A DNA stretch of 64,000 nt from Merdimmobilis hominis. GTDB taxonomy: Bacteria > Bacillota > Clostridia > Oscillospirales > Ruminococcaceae. This document shows positions 24,434 through 32,052 of the stretch, one piece after another (positions within the stretch are counted from its first letter, which is position 1; the number at the start of each line of letters is the position of its first letter). The notes under the pieces were generated by a model. That model had not been told where the DNA came from. It ran no database searches and saw nothing but the letters and a program-made list of their open reading frames with translations. The stretch lies in assembly GCF_021109255.1 (NCBI RefSeq), contig NZ_JAJODG010000001.1. One strand, 5' to 3'. The position numbers and the translations under genes are program-made.

Positions 24434-24468
24434 ATTATAGTTAAATAGAATATGTAACAATTGTTGCA
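24434..24468 (-). promoter_or_regulatory. Promoter and palindromic operator of the phage-structural cluster
   Basis: On the minus strand TTGTTA (24460-24455) is followed after 15 bp by TATAAT (24439-24434). A 16-bp near-palindrome (24453-24468, core AACAATTGTT, two mismatched positions) overlaps the -35 box, as expected for a repressor site. A weaker plus-strand promoter for trmL (TTGACG at 24418) runs through the same region, so the two may share control. Confidence 0.5.
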
Positions 24469-24600
24469 TGCCGGCCATGGGGGAGTTCCCCGCCGGTATC
24501 AGTCTCCCTGCAAAGAGGGAAGCGGGATGCAAAGTTTTTGCCGCGGCAGTTGTTCTTATTTTTGACGGGCGACCCCGCCGTAAGGATGATGATACCCCCT

Positions 24601-25101
24601 ATGCCAACTTTGAACATTGTTTTGGTTGAGCCCCAAATTCCCCAGAATACCGGCAACATCGCCCGCACCTGTGCGGCCACCGGGGCCCGCCTCCACCTGG
24701 TGGGGCCGCTGGGCTTTTCCATTGACGACAAAAAACTCAAGCGGGCGGGCCTGGATTACTGGCACCTGCTAGACATCACCTATTACGACGGCCTCTCTGA
24801 CTTTTTCAGCAGGAACCAAGGGGAATTTTTTTATTTTACCACCAAAGGCCGCCATGTCTATAGCGAAGTCTCCTACCCGGACAACGCTTATATCGTCTTT
24901 GGGCGGGAGGACGCCGGCCTCCCGGAGGAGCTGCTGGTCCAAAACGAACCCACCTGTGTCCGCCTGCCTATGATCGGGGCGGCCCGCAGTTTGAACCTGT
25001 CCAATACCGTGGCAGTGGCCACCTATGAAGCGCTGCGCCAATGGGGATACCCTGCCCTGGAATCCAAGGGGAAACTGACCAAATACCAGTGGAAGGAATA
25101 A
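24601..25101 (+). CDS. trmL: tRNA (cytidine(34)-2'-O)-methyltransferase
   Basis: This 166-residue SPOUT (trefoil-knot) enzyme methylates the wobble base of tRNA-Leu. Matches to TrmL/YibK are IVLVEPQIPQNTGNIARTCAATG at the start, KLKRAGLDYW (about 45), FGREDAGLPEELL (about 101) and RSLNLSNTVAVATYEALRQ (about 130), which forms the knot and cofactor site. The start at 24601 is chosen from family alignment; ATGs at 24586 and 24589 are nearer to AAGGA and could add four or five residues. It is followed after 7 bp by the DegV gene. Confidence 0.9.
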   Translation: MPTLNIVLVEPQIPQNTGNIARTCAATGARLHLVGPLGFSIDDKKLKRAGLDYWHLLDITYYDGLSDFFSRNQGEFFYFTTKGRHVYSEVSYPDNAYIVFGREDAGLPEELLVQNEPTCVRLPMIGAARSLNLSNTVAVATYEALRQWGYPALESKGKLTKYQWKE

Positions 25102-25108
25102 TGAAACC

Positions 25109-25981
25109 ATGGAAAAGATACTTTTGATGAGCGATTCCGCATGCGACATCCCCCGGGATTTGGAAGAGGAACTGGGCATCCGCATCATCAACCTGCCCAT
25201 CACTTATGAAGGGAAAACCCTGGAAGACCGGGTGGATTTTACCTCGGAGGAGTTTTACCAGATGCTGAATACCTGCCAGGAGCTCCCCACCACCGCGGGG
25301 GTTACCCCTATCCGCTTTCTGGAGGAATTCTGGAAGGCCAGCCAAGAGGGGTACACCCATATTCTGTATGTTTCCATCAACGGCAAGGGATCCAACACCT
25401 TAAGTAACTGCCATCTGGCCATCGAGGGACTGTTTCAAAGCCGTCCAGAACTGGCGGACAAGCTGACCATTGAGGCCATTGACGGCAAAGCCTACTCGTT
25501 GGGGTATGGCTACCCGCTGATCAACGCCGCCAAGATGCTCAAGGAGGGGGCAACCTTCCAGCAGCTGAAAGACTATTTGGTCAAAGCCATCGACGAAAAC
25601 CAGATTTTCACGACTTTCTTCACCTTGAAATTTGCCAAGCGTTCTGGCCGCCTTGGTTCCACTGCCGCCTTTGTAGGGGACCTTTTGGGGCTGCGGCCCA
25701 TCGTTTCCTTCCCTGATGGGGAGAATGTGGTGCTGGAGAAGGTTCGCGGTGACAAAGGGGTGATCCACCGCATCGCTGAAATTTACCGGGATAAAGGCGA
25801 AGGCCGGGATTTTGTCATGCTCTACGGGGAGGATAAAAAGCCCGCTGACGAGCTTTGCGCCCTTATCGAGGAGATGACTGGCAAAAAGCCGGCCTATATC
25901 CTGCGCACCGGTGCCTGCATCGCCATCAACTCCGGGCCCAACATGGTGGGCATTGCTTTCCCCATCCCCGGCACCAAATAA
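25109..25981 (+). CDS. DegV family fatty-acid-binding protein
   Basis: This 290-residue protein has the DegV signature start MSDSACDIPRDLEEELGI, the lipid carboxylate loop TTAGVTP (about 53), SINGKGSNTLSNCHLA (about 92), and the C-terminal TGACIAINSGPNMVGIAF. Relatives bind acyl chains and act with the FakA kinase in fatty acid incorporation. No fakA gene is in view. It is co-directional with trmL, 7 bp apart, and ends in a terminator. Confidence 0.88.
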   Translation: MEKILLMSDSACDIPRDLEEELGIRIINLPITYEGKTLEDRVDFTSEEFYQMLNTCQELPTTAGVTPIRFLEEFWKASQEGYTHILYVSINGKGSNTLSNCHLAIEGLFQSRPELADKLTIEAIDGKAYSLGYGYPLINAAKMLKEGATFQQLKDYLVKAIDENQIFTTFFTLKFAKRSGRLGSTAAFVGDLLGLRPIVSFPDGENVVLEKVRGDKGVIHRIAEIYRDKGEGRDFVMLYGEDKKPADELCALIEEMTGKKPAYILRTGACIAINSGPNMVGIAFPIPGTK

Positions 25982-25993
25982 ATAAGAGATGAC

Positions 25994-26026
25994 AAAAGGG
26001 AGGGTTTACCCCTCCCTTTTCCTTTT
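25994..26026 (+). terminator. Intrinsic terminator after DegV gene
   Basis: AAAAGGGAGG / CCTCCCTTTT stem (25994-26003 with 26011-26020) followed by CCTTTT. Confidence 0.8.
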
Positions 26027-26100
26027 GCTGTATATCCTATTTGGGAATTTCCCCCAATTGTTGCTGACAGCGCAGATGGGCCCCTATTCCAACGCCGCAC

Positions 26101-26129
26101 TTGAAAATGCCGGTGGAATAGGGTACAAT
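26101..26129 (+). promoter_or_regulatory. Promoter of the pgk-tpiA-gpmI operon
   Basis: TTGAAA (26101-26106), 17-bp spacer, TACAAT (26124-26129). About 100 nt of leader precede pgk. Confidence 0.7.
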
Positions 26130-26232
26130 GAATCGCAGAAGTGATCGCACTCAGCAACGTCCATCAAAGCCGGAAATAGTGCCAGCTCCCATCCGGCATC
26201 CCATAAGAATACACTGTGAAAGGTTGTGCAGC

Positions 26233-27426
26233 ATGAACGCACGGAACAAAAAAAATGTGGAGGACCTTTCCCTGAACGGCAAACGGGTTTTGGTCCGCTG
26301 CGATTTTAACGTCCCCGTCAAAGATGGGGCCATCACCAACGACAAACGCATCCAGGAATCCCTCAAAACCATCCGGTACTTGGTTGATCAAGGGGCGCGG
26401 GTCATCCTCTGCTCCCACCTGGGCCGGCCGAAAAACGGCTATGCCGAGGAATTCTCCATGAAGCCGGTGGCCGCCCGCCTGTCGGAACTGTTGGGCCAGC
26501 CGGTGAAGATGGCAAAGGATGTTGTGGGGGAGGACGCCAAAGCCCTGGCCGCTTCCCTTCAGGACGGGGAGGTCATGCTCCTGGAAAACGTCCGTTTCCA
26601 TAAGGAGGAGACCAAAAACGACCCAGAATTCTCCAAGCAGCTGGCCTCTCTGGCAGAGCTGTATGTCAACGACGCTTTCGGCACTGCACACCGGGCCCAC
26701 TCCTCCACCGCCGGGGTGGCGGACTACCTGCCCTCCGCCTGCGGCTACCTGATCCAGAAGGAGCTGGAGGTCATGGGCAAGGCGCTGGATGACCCCAAAC
26801 GGCCTTTTGTAGCCATCTTGGGCGGCGCCAAAGTCTCGGATAAAATCGGTGTGATCAACAACCTATTGGATAAAGTGGACACCCTCATCATAGGGGGCGG
26901 CATGGCCTACACCTTCCTCAAAGCCAAGGGCTGTGAGATCGGTGACTCCATCTGCGAAGAAGATAAACTGGACCTGGCCAAAGAACTGATGGCCAAAGCC
27001 GAAAAGAACGGCGTGGCCCTTCTCCTGCCGGTGGACAATGTGGTGGCTGACGCTTTCTCGGCGGACGCGGCTACCAAAGTGGTCGGCTCAGAAGCAATCC
27101 CCACCGGCTGGCAGGGGCTGGATATCGGCCCCAAGACCCGGGAACTGTTTGCCAAGGCCATTGCCGGAGCGGGCACTGTGGTTTGGAACGGCCCCATGGG
27201 CGTGTTTGAGCTGAAGCCCTTTGCCGAGGGCACTTGTGCCGTGGCCAAAGCGGTGGCGGACAGCGGCTCGGTCTCCATCATCGGCGGCGGCGATTCGGCA
27301 GCGGCGGTGGAACAGCTGGGCTTTGCCGATAAAATGACCCACATTTCCACCGGCGGCGGCGCCTCCCTGGAATTCCTGGAAGGGCTGGAACTGCCCGGCA
27401 TCGCCTGCCTTTCCGACCGGGACTAA
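26233..27426 (+). CDS. pgk: Phosphoglycerate kinase
   Basis: This 397-residue enzyme of lower glycolysis (1,3-bisphosphoglycerate + ADP to 3-phosphoglycerate + ATP) has the family signature GKRVLVRCDFNVPV (about residue 17), SHLGRPK, the ENVRFHKEE helix, GGAKVSDKIGVI and the nucleotide loop GGGDSAAAVEQLG near the end. Length is standard. The start at 26233 has AAAGG upstream; the frame is open further up but outside any family similarity. It heads an operon with tpiA and gpmI; gapdh is not here. Confidence 0.97.
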   Translation: MNARNKKNVEDLSLNGKRVLVRCDFNVPVKDGAITNDKRIQESLKTIRYLVDQGARVILCSHLGRPKNGYAEEFSMKPVAARLSELLGQPVKMAKDVVGEDAKALAASLQDGEVMLLENVRFHKEETKNDPEFSKQLASLAELYVNDAFGTAHRAHSSTAGVADYLPSACGYLIQKELEVMGKALDDPKRPFVAILGGAKVSDKIGVINNLLDKVDTLIIGGGMAYTFLKAKGCEIGDSICEEDKLDLAKELMAKAEKNGVALLLPVDNVVADAFSADAATKVVGSEAIPTGWQGLDIGPKTRELFAKAIAGAGTVVWNGPMGVFELKPFAEGTCAVAKAVADSGSVSIIGGGDSAAAVEQLGFADKMTHISTGGGASLEFLEGLELPGIACLSDRD

Positions 27427-27458
27427 ACCGCATAATTCCATGTATGGGAGGAAAACCT

Positions 27459-28226
27459 ATGAACCCGAACAAGCGCAGCGCGGTCATCGCGGGCAACTGG
27501 AAGATGAACCTGACCCGCCCCCAGGCCAAAGCGCTGATTGAGGAGATAAAACCCCTGGTGGCAGGAGCCGCCTGCGGGGTGGTCCTCTGCGTTCCTTATA
27601 CCGACCTGGAGACCGCCCTCTCGGCGGCTGCCGGCAGCAACATCAAAATCGGCGCCCAGAACTGCCATTGGGAGGAGTCCGGCGCCTTCACCGGGGAGAT
27701 TTCCCCCGCCATGCTCACCGAGCTGGGGGCGGAATATGTCATCCTCGGCCACTCGGAGCGCCGCCAATACTTTGGCGACACCGACGAAACAGTCAACAAG
27801 CGGCTGCTGGCCGCCTTGGAAGCCGGCCTCAAGGTCATCCTCTGCGTGGGGGAGACCCTCTCCCAACGGGAGGAGGGCAAAACCCGGGAGGTTCTCTCCC
27901 GCCAGGCCACAGCGGCCTTAGCGGGGGTAACAGCCTCACAGCTCTCCAACATCATTGTCGCCTATGAGCCCATCTGGGCCATCGGCACCGGAAAAACCGC
28001 CACCGCTGCCCAAGCGGGTGAGGGGAACGCTGTGGTCCGCGCCACCGTCGCCGCCCTCTATGGCGGGGAGGCCGCCGAAGCTCTCACCATCCAGTACGGC
28101 GGCTCGATGAAAGCCTCCAACGCGGCCGAGCTTCTTGCCCAGCCGGATGTGGACGGCGGCCTCATCGGCGGCGCATCGCTGAAAGCGGCAGATTTCGCCG
28201 CCATTGTCCAAGCGGCATCCAGATAA
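27459..28226 (+). CDS. tpiA: Triosephosphate isomerase
   Basis: This 255-residue TIM barrel has GNWKMN (catalytic Lys, about residue 14), GHSERR (catalytic His, about 99), AYEPIWAIGTGKTA (catalytic Glu and loop 6, about 170) and the phosphate loop YGGSMKASN and GGLIGGASL. It interconverts DHAP and GAP. The start is at 27459 because GGGAGG lies seven bases upstream; an ATG at 27444 would cover that site. Confidence 0.97.
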   Translation: MNPNKRSAVIAGNWKMNLTRPQAKALIEEIKPLVAGAACGVVLCVPYTDLETALSAAAGSNIKIGAQNCHWEESGAFTGEISPAMLTELGAEYVILGHSERRQYFGDTDETVNKRLLAALEAGLKVILCVGETLSQREEGKTREVLSRQATAALAGVTASQLSNIIVAYEPIWAIGTGKTATAAQAGEGNAVVRATVAALYGGEAAEALTIQYGGSMKASNAAELLAQPDVDGGLIGGASLKAADFAAIVQAASR

Positions 28227-28242
28227 GATGGGGGAGAATTCA

Positions 28243-29757
28243 ATGAAAAAACCACTGGCCCTTGTCATACTGGATGGGTATGGCCTGGCCGATCAAACCG
28301 AAGGAAATGCGATCCGGGCGGCAAAGACCCCCAATCTGGACCGCATTTTTGCTGAAAACCCCCACACCCAGTTGCAGGCTTCCGGCCTGGCTGTGGGCCT
28401 GCCGGAGGGGCAGATGGGCAACTCCGAGGTGGGGCACACCAACATGGGCGCGGGCCGGGTCGTCTACCAAGAGCTGACCCGTATCACAAAATCCATAAAG
28501 GACGGGGATTTTTACCAGAATCCCGTCCTCCTCGCGGGAGTCCGGGCCTGTAAGGAGGGGGATAAAGCCCTCCATCTGCTGGGCCTCCTCTCGGACGGCG
28601 GGGTTCACAGCCACCTTTCCCACCTGTTGGGCCTCATCGAGCTGGCCAAGCGGGAGGGGCTTGAGAAGGTCTATGTCCACGCCTTTTTGGACGGGCGGGA
28701 TGTGCCGCCTCACACTGCCGGCATCTACCTGAAAAAGCTGGTGGAGGGGATGGAAGCCATCGGGGTAGGGAAGCTGGCCACCTTCATGGGCCGCTATTAC
28801 GCCATGGACCGGGACAACCGCTGGGAGCGGGTGGAGCGGGCCTATGCCGCCATGGTCTATGGGGAAGGCAGCTACAACCCCGATTATGAGGATGCTCTGG
28901 AAAAATCCTATAAAAAAGAGATTACCGATGAATTTGTGGAGCCCACCGTCTGCGACCAGCAGGGGATGATCCGGGAAGGGGACACGGTGGTATTTTTCAA
29001 CTTCCGCCCCGACCGCGCCCGGGAGATCACCCGCGCTTTGGTGGACCCGGAATTTACTGGTTTTAACCGGAGATTGGGGTATTTCCCTCTCCATTACATC
29101 TGCATGACCCAGTACGACGCCACCATGCCGGGGGTTCAAATCGCCTTTCCGCCGCAAAAGCTGGAAAACACCTTGGGGGAATACCTCTCCGCCCACGGCA
29201 AACGGCAGCTGCGCATCGCCGAGACCGAGAAGTATGCCCACGTCACCTTTTTCTTCAACGGTGGGGTGGAGGCGGTCTATCCTGGTGAGGACCGGGTACT
29301 GATCCCCTCTCCCAAGGTAGCCACCTACGATTTGCAGCCGGAGATGAGCGCCTTTGCCGTCACGGAAGAGGCCCTGCGCCGCATCGACAGCGGGGAGTAT
29401 GACGTCATCATCCTCAACTATGCCAACTGCGATATGGTGGGTCACACCGGTGTGTATGAAGCCGCAGTCAAAGCGGTGGAAGCGGTGGATGCCTGTGTCG
29501 GCCAGCTGGTGGACCACCTTTTGAAGGCTGGAGGAGCTGCCCTTATCACAGCGGACCACGGAAACGCAGACCAGATGATGGCTGAAGATGGCAGCCCGTT
29601 TACCGCTCACACCACCAACCCGGTGCCCTTTGTCGCGGCGGGGATTTCCCGCGGCCTGCGGGAGGGTGGAATCCTGGCGGACATCGCCCCCACCATGTTG
29701 GAGCTGCTGGAACTCCCCCAGCCCACCGAGATGACCGGTCGGTCTCTGCTGCAATAA
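28243..29757 (+). CDS. gpmI: 2,3-bisphosphoglycerate-independent phosphoglycerate mutase
   Basis: This 504-residue alkaline-phosphatase-superfamily enzyme has LVILDGYGL (metal Asp), the phosphoserine nucleophile in GQMGNSEVGHTNMG (about residue 60), HAFLDGRDVPP, FFNFRPDRARE, NYANCDMVGHTG and ITADHGNADQM (metal ligands). It is Mn2+-dependent in Bacillota. The start at 28243 has GGGGGAG upstream. It is the third gene of the glycolysis operon, 16 bp from tpiA. Confidence 0.97.
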   Translation: MKKPLALVILDGYGLADQTEGNAIRAAKTPNLDRIFAENPHTQLQASGLAVGLPEGQMGNSEVGHTNMGAGRVVYQELTRITKSIKDGDFYQNPVLLAGVRACKEGDKALHLLGLLSDGGVHSHLSHLLGLIELAKREGLEKVYVHAFLDGRDVPPHTAGIYLKKLVEGMEAIGVGKLATFMGRYYAMDRDNRWERVERAYAAMVYGEGSYNPDYEDALEKSYKKEITDEFVEPTVCDQQGMIREGDTVVFFNFRPDRAREITRALVDPEFTGFNRRLGYFPLHYICMTQYDATMPGVQIAFPPQKLENTLGEYLSAHGKRQLRIAETEKYAHVTFFFNGGVEAVYPGEDRVLIPSPKVATYDLQPEMSAFAVTEEALRRIDSGEYDVIILNYANCDMVGHTGVYEAAVKAVEAVDACVGQLVDHLLKAGGAALITADHGNADQMMAEDGSPFTAHTTNPVPFVAAGISRGLREGGILADIAPTMLELLELPQPTEMTGRSLLQ

Positions 29758-29811
29758 GGAAAATCTCTCCATTTGTTCACAAATTAGCGGTCAATCTTTC
29801 ACAAAGGTGTA

Positions 29812-29840
29812 TTGTACTTTCAAAAAAAGGGTATTATACT
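29812..29840 (+). promoter_or_regulatory. Promoter of the small membrane protein gene
   Basis: TTGTAC (29812-29817), 17-bp spacer, TATACT (29835-29840). Confidence 0.6.
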
Positions 29841-29899
29841 AAAAACAGTATTCATCATCTGCCGTGGCCGTCCGCCCGGCATAGACGGGAGGAAATACC

Positions 29900-30166
29900 A
29901 TGAAAAAAGGTTATCTCATATCCATTATTGCGCTTTTGGTCGCCCTGGTGGGCGTTGTAGTGGCCCTTGCCGCCTACTTTAAACGGAAAAACGATGCCCT
30001 TTGTGACGAGTACGGCGACGACCTGCTGGGCGCAGAGCCTGATGACCTGGACTACTATTCCACCCAGGTGGAGCCCAGCTGTGAAGAAGAGGAAGCCCAA
30101 GCGGAAGTGCCCGCTGAGGAGCCTGCTTCTGGGGATGAGGAGCCGGTAGCCAACATAGAAGAATAG
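29900..30166 (+). CDS. Small single-pass membrane protein with acidic tail
   Basis: This 88-residue protein has one N-terminal helix (YLISIIALLVALVGVVVALAAYF), a basic stop-transfer KRKND, then an entirely acidic cytoplasmic tail (GDDLLGAEPDDLDYYST... EEEEAQAEVPAEEPASGDEEP). GGGAGG precedes the ATG and it has its own promoter. I know no function. Similar proteins are common small orphans in Oscillospirales. Confidence 0.65.
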   Translation: MKKGYLISIIALLVALVGVVVALAAYFKRKNDALCDEYGDDLLGAEPDDLDYYSTQVEPSCEEEEAQAEVPAEEPASGDEEPVANIEE

Positions 30167-30203
30167 TCTCAAGAAAAAGTTCGATAGCATCTGAAAAAAC
30201 TTC

Positions 30204-30232
30204 TTGACAATCTCTGCTCGCTGTGGTATTCT
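30204..30232 (+). promoter_or_regulatory. tRNA promoter
   Basis: Consensus-like TTGACA (30204-30209), 17-bp spacer, TATTCT (30227-30232), 35 bp ahead of the tRNA. Confidence 0.8.
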
Positions 30233-30267
30233 ATATAGGCACCCAAAGAGAGTGCTTAATACAATAT

Positions 30268-30344
<77 letters not shown>

Positions 30345-30347
30345 GCA

Positions 30348-30381
30348 GTGTGTGCATCGGTTTCGATGCACACACTTTTTT
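30348..30381 (+). terminator. Intrinsic terminator of tRNA-fMet
   Basis: GTGTGTGCATCG / CGATGCACACAC stem with a T-run directly after. Confidence 0.9.
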
Positions 30382-30493
30382 GTGCCCGGATTTCCAAGTC
30401 ACAGACAATATGGATGCTCAATGTAGCCGTCGGGGGCCGTCATTTTTCACACCACCAGGCTGAACAGGCTCAGCTGAAACATATAGTGAGAAA

Positions 30494-30521
30494 CAGCCTG
30501 CTGGATAATTCCGGCAGACTG
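30494..30521 (-). terminator. Possible terminator of the serine hydrolase gene
   Basis: The hairpin CAGTCTGCCGG / CCAGCAGGCTG (one mismatch) is followed on the minus strand by TTTCTC. The rest of 30382-30587 shows nothing I can support. Confidence 0.4.
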
Positions 30522-30587
30522 TTTTATTGAGAAAGGATAAACCCCTTGTGAAGCCTCTCCCAAGAGAGGAGATGCTGCATTTTCCAC

Positions 30588-31694
30588 CTAGCCCCGGCAA
30601 GCCGCCAAGATATAATCGGTGAAATAGGGGCGGGGGGCGTAGCTGTTTTCTGGGTAATGGCTGGCGATTACCGTCACCAGATCCAGTTCTGGCACCACAA
30701 AAATATATTGTCCCCACGCGCCAAAGGCGTAGTAGGTGTCATACCTTCCCTCGCCGAAGGAGCGGATCCACCACTGGTAGCCGTAGGAGCCGGTCCCGTC
30801 CCCGGCGCCGTTGTTTTGGGCGGTAGTGGACTCTTCCAGCCACCACTGGGGGATGATCTGCTCCCCGTTCCAAAGGCCGCCTTCCAGATATAGCTGTCCA
30901 AATCGGGCGGCATCCCGGGCGGTCATGGAGATCCCATTGCCTCCGTCCACAATACCCTGAGGATCGGTCCCCCACTGGACGCTCTCTATGCCCAGAGGAT
31001 CAAAGAGCACCTGTTTGGCGTAGTCCAGCATATTCATTCCAGTGGCCTGTTGGAGGACAGCCGCCAACAGGTGGGTGTTGCCGGTGCTGTAGTTGAACTG
31101 CTTGCCGGGTTGGGCAACCAAATTCCGTTCTAAAATATATTCCACCCAGTTGGGGGAAGACTGGAATTCTATCCAATTGCTGGCGCCTTCGCCCCACTCG
31201 TACCACTCCAGCCCGGAGGTATGGGTCAGCAGATGGCGCAGGGTGATCTGCCCCTTGCCTTGGTCCCCTAGCTCCCGCACCTGGGGCAGGTATTCGGACA
31301 GCAGGTCGTCCACCCCGCCCAAGAGCCCCTCTTGGATTGCTATGCCCACAAGGGCCCCAGTAAAGGATTTGGAACAGGAGTGCAGCGGGAAAACGCTGGT
31401 TTCATCATAACCCGTTTGATAAAATTCATCCACAATGACCCCATCTTTGGCTGTGACCATAGCATAGACCGACGAGTCCGCCAGCGCCTCGTGAAGCAGT
31501 TGGAGCCGCTGCGGGTCCATATCGTGGTTTTCCGGCAGGTCAAATTCCCAGCGGCCGTTCTCTTCCGGCGAAGATTCCTCCTGGGAAGAAGAGTCTCCGC
31601 CATGGGAGTCCCCCTCTCCACCCTGCGGCTGGGAACAGCCTGCCAGCAGGAAAAGCAACGCGCACAAAACACACAGCCATTTTTTCATCGTCAT
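30588..31694 (-). CDS. Serine hydrolase lipoprotein, class C beta-lactamase/DD-peptidase fold
   Basis: This 368-residue protein has a lipoprotein signal (MKKWLCVLCALLFLLAGC) and a Ser/Glu-rich linker, then a beta-lactamase-family domain. Its marks are SCSKSFTG (SxxK nucleophile, about residue 106), LLTHTSGLEWY, YSTGNTHLL (YxN-like, about 204) and GAWGQYIFVVPELDLVT (HxG-like box). Such proteins are esterases, DD-peptidases or amide hydrolases outside the membrane. Nothing shows antibiotic resistance. The start is at 31694 (MTM) or 31688; AAGGGG lies upstream. Confidence 0.85.
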   Translation of the reverse strand: MTMKKWLCVLCALLFLLAGCSQPQGGEGDSHGGDSSSQEESSPEENGRWEFDLPENHDMDPQRLQLLHEALADSSVYAMVTAKDGVIVDEFYQTGYDETSVFPLHSCSKSFTGALVGIAIQEGLLGGVDDLLSEYLPQVRELGDQGKGQITLRHLLTHTSGLEWYEWGEGASNWIEFQSSPNWVEYILERNLVAQPGKQFNYSTGNTHLLAAVLQQATGMNMLDYAKQVLFDPLGIESVQWGTDPQGIVDGGNGISMTARDAARFGQLYLEGGLWNGEQIIPQWWLEESTTAQNNGAGDGTGSYGYQWWIRSFGEGRYDTYYAFGAWGQYIFVVPELDLVTVIASHYPENSYAPRPYFTDYILAACRG

Positions 31695-31876
31695 CGCAAC
31701 CCCTTTTTCTTAGCTTTAATATGGTTATTTTACAGATTGGAGCCAGCTCTAAGGCAAGTGAATTTTTTGTGAACCCCAGCCAAATTCCTGACCGCTCTTG
31801 AGATTGCCGCCTTATATTCCCGCGGGCAGGGGAGAGCTGCCCGGCGCCTCCCGTTGTGGGATGGGCGGATTTGTGC

Positions 31877-31939
31877 TACAATAACCGCAGAGCGGTTATT
31901 GGGGAAGAAATCCCTTTCAGGCGAAGCGCCTTGCGGCAA
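31877..31939 (+). promoter_or_regulatory. Extended -10 promoter with adjacent inverted repeat and shared leader motif
   Basis: TGC-TACAAT (31874-31882) forms an extended -10 box. A perfect 9-bp inverted repeat, AATAACCGC / GCGGTTATT (31880-31900), overlaps the start point. A 22-bp motif at 31918-31939 matches the sbcD leader at 52361-52382 in 20 of 22 positions. The leader continues about 165 nt to the GTPase-nuclease start and contains an 8-bp stem GGCCCGGG/CCCGGGCC at 32014-32033. Confidence 0.5.
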
Positions 31940-32052
31940 GGCGGCCCCTGGTGGAACAGGGCCGGCGCGGCGCTGTTTACAGATCCCAAAGATGGGGAAA
32001 GATCGAAGAAAAGGGCCCGGGTAGACCCGGGCCGGTTAGGTGAACGAAGGTT

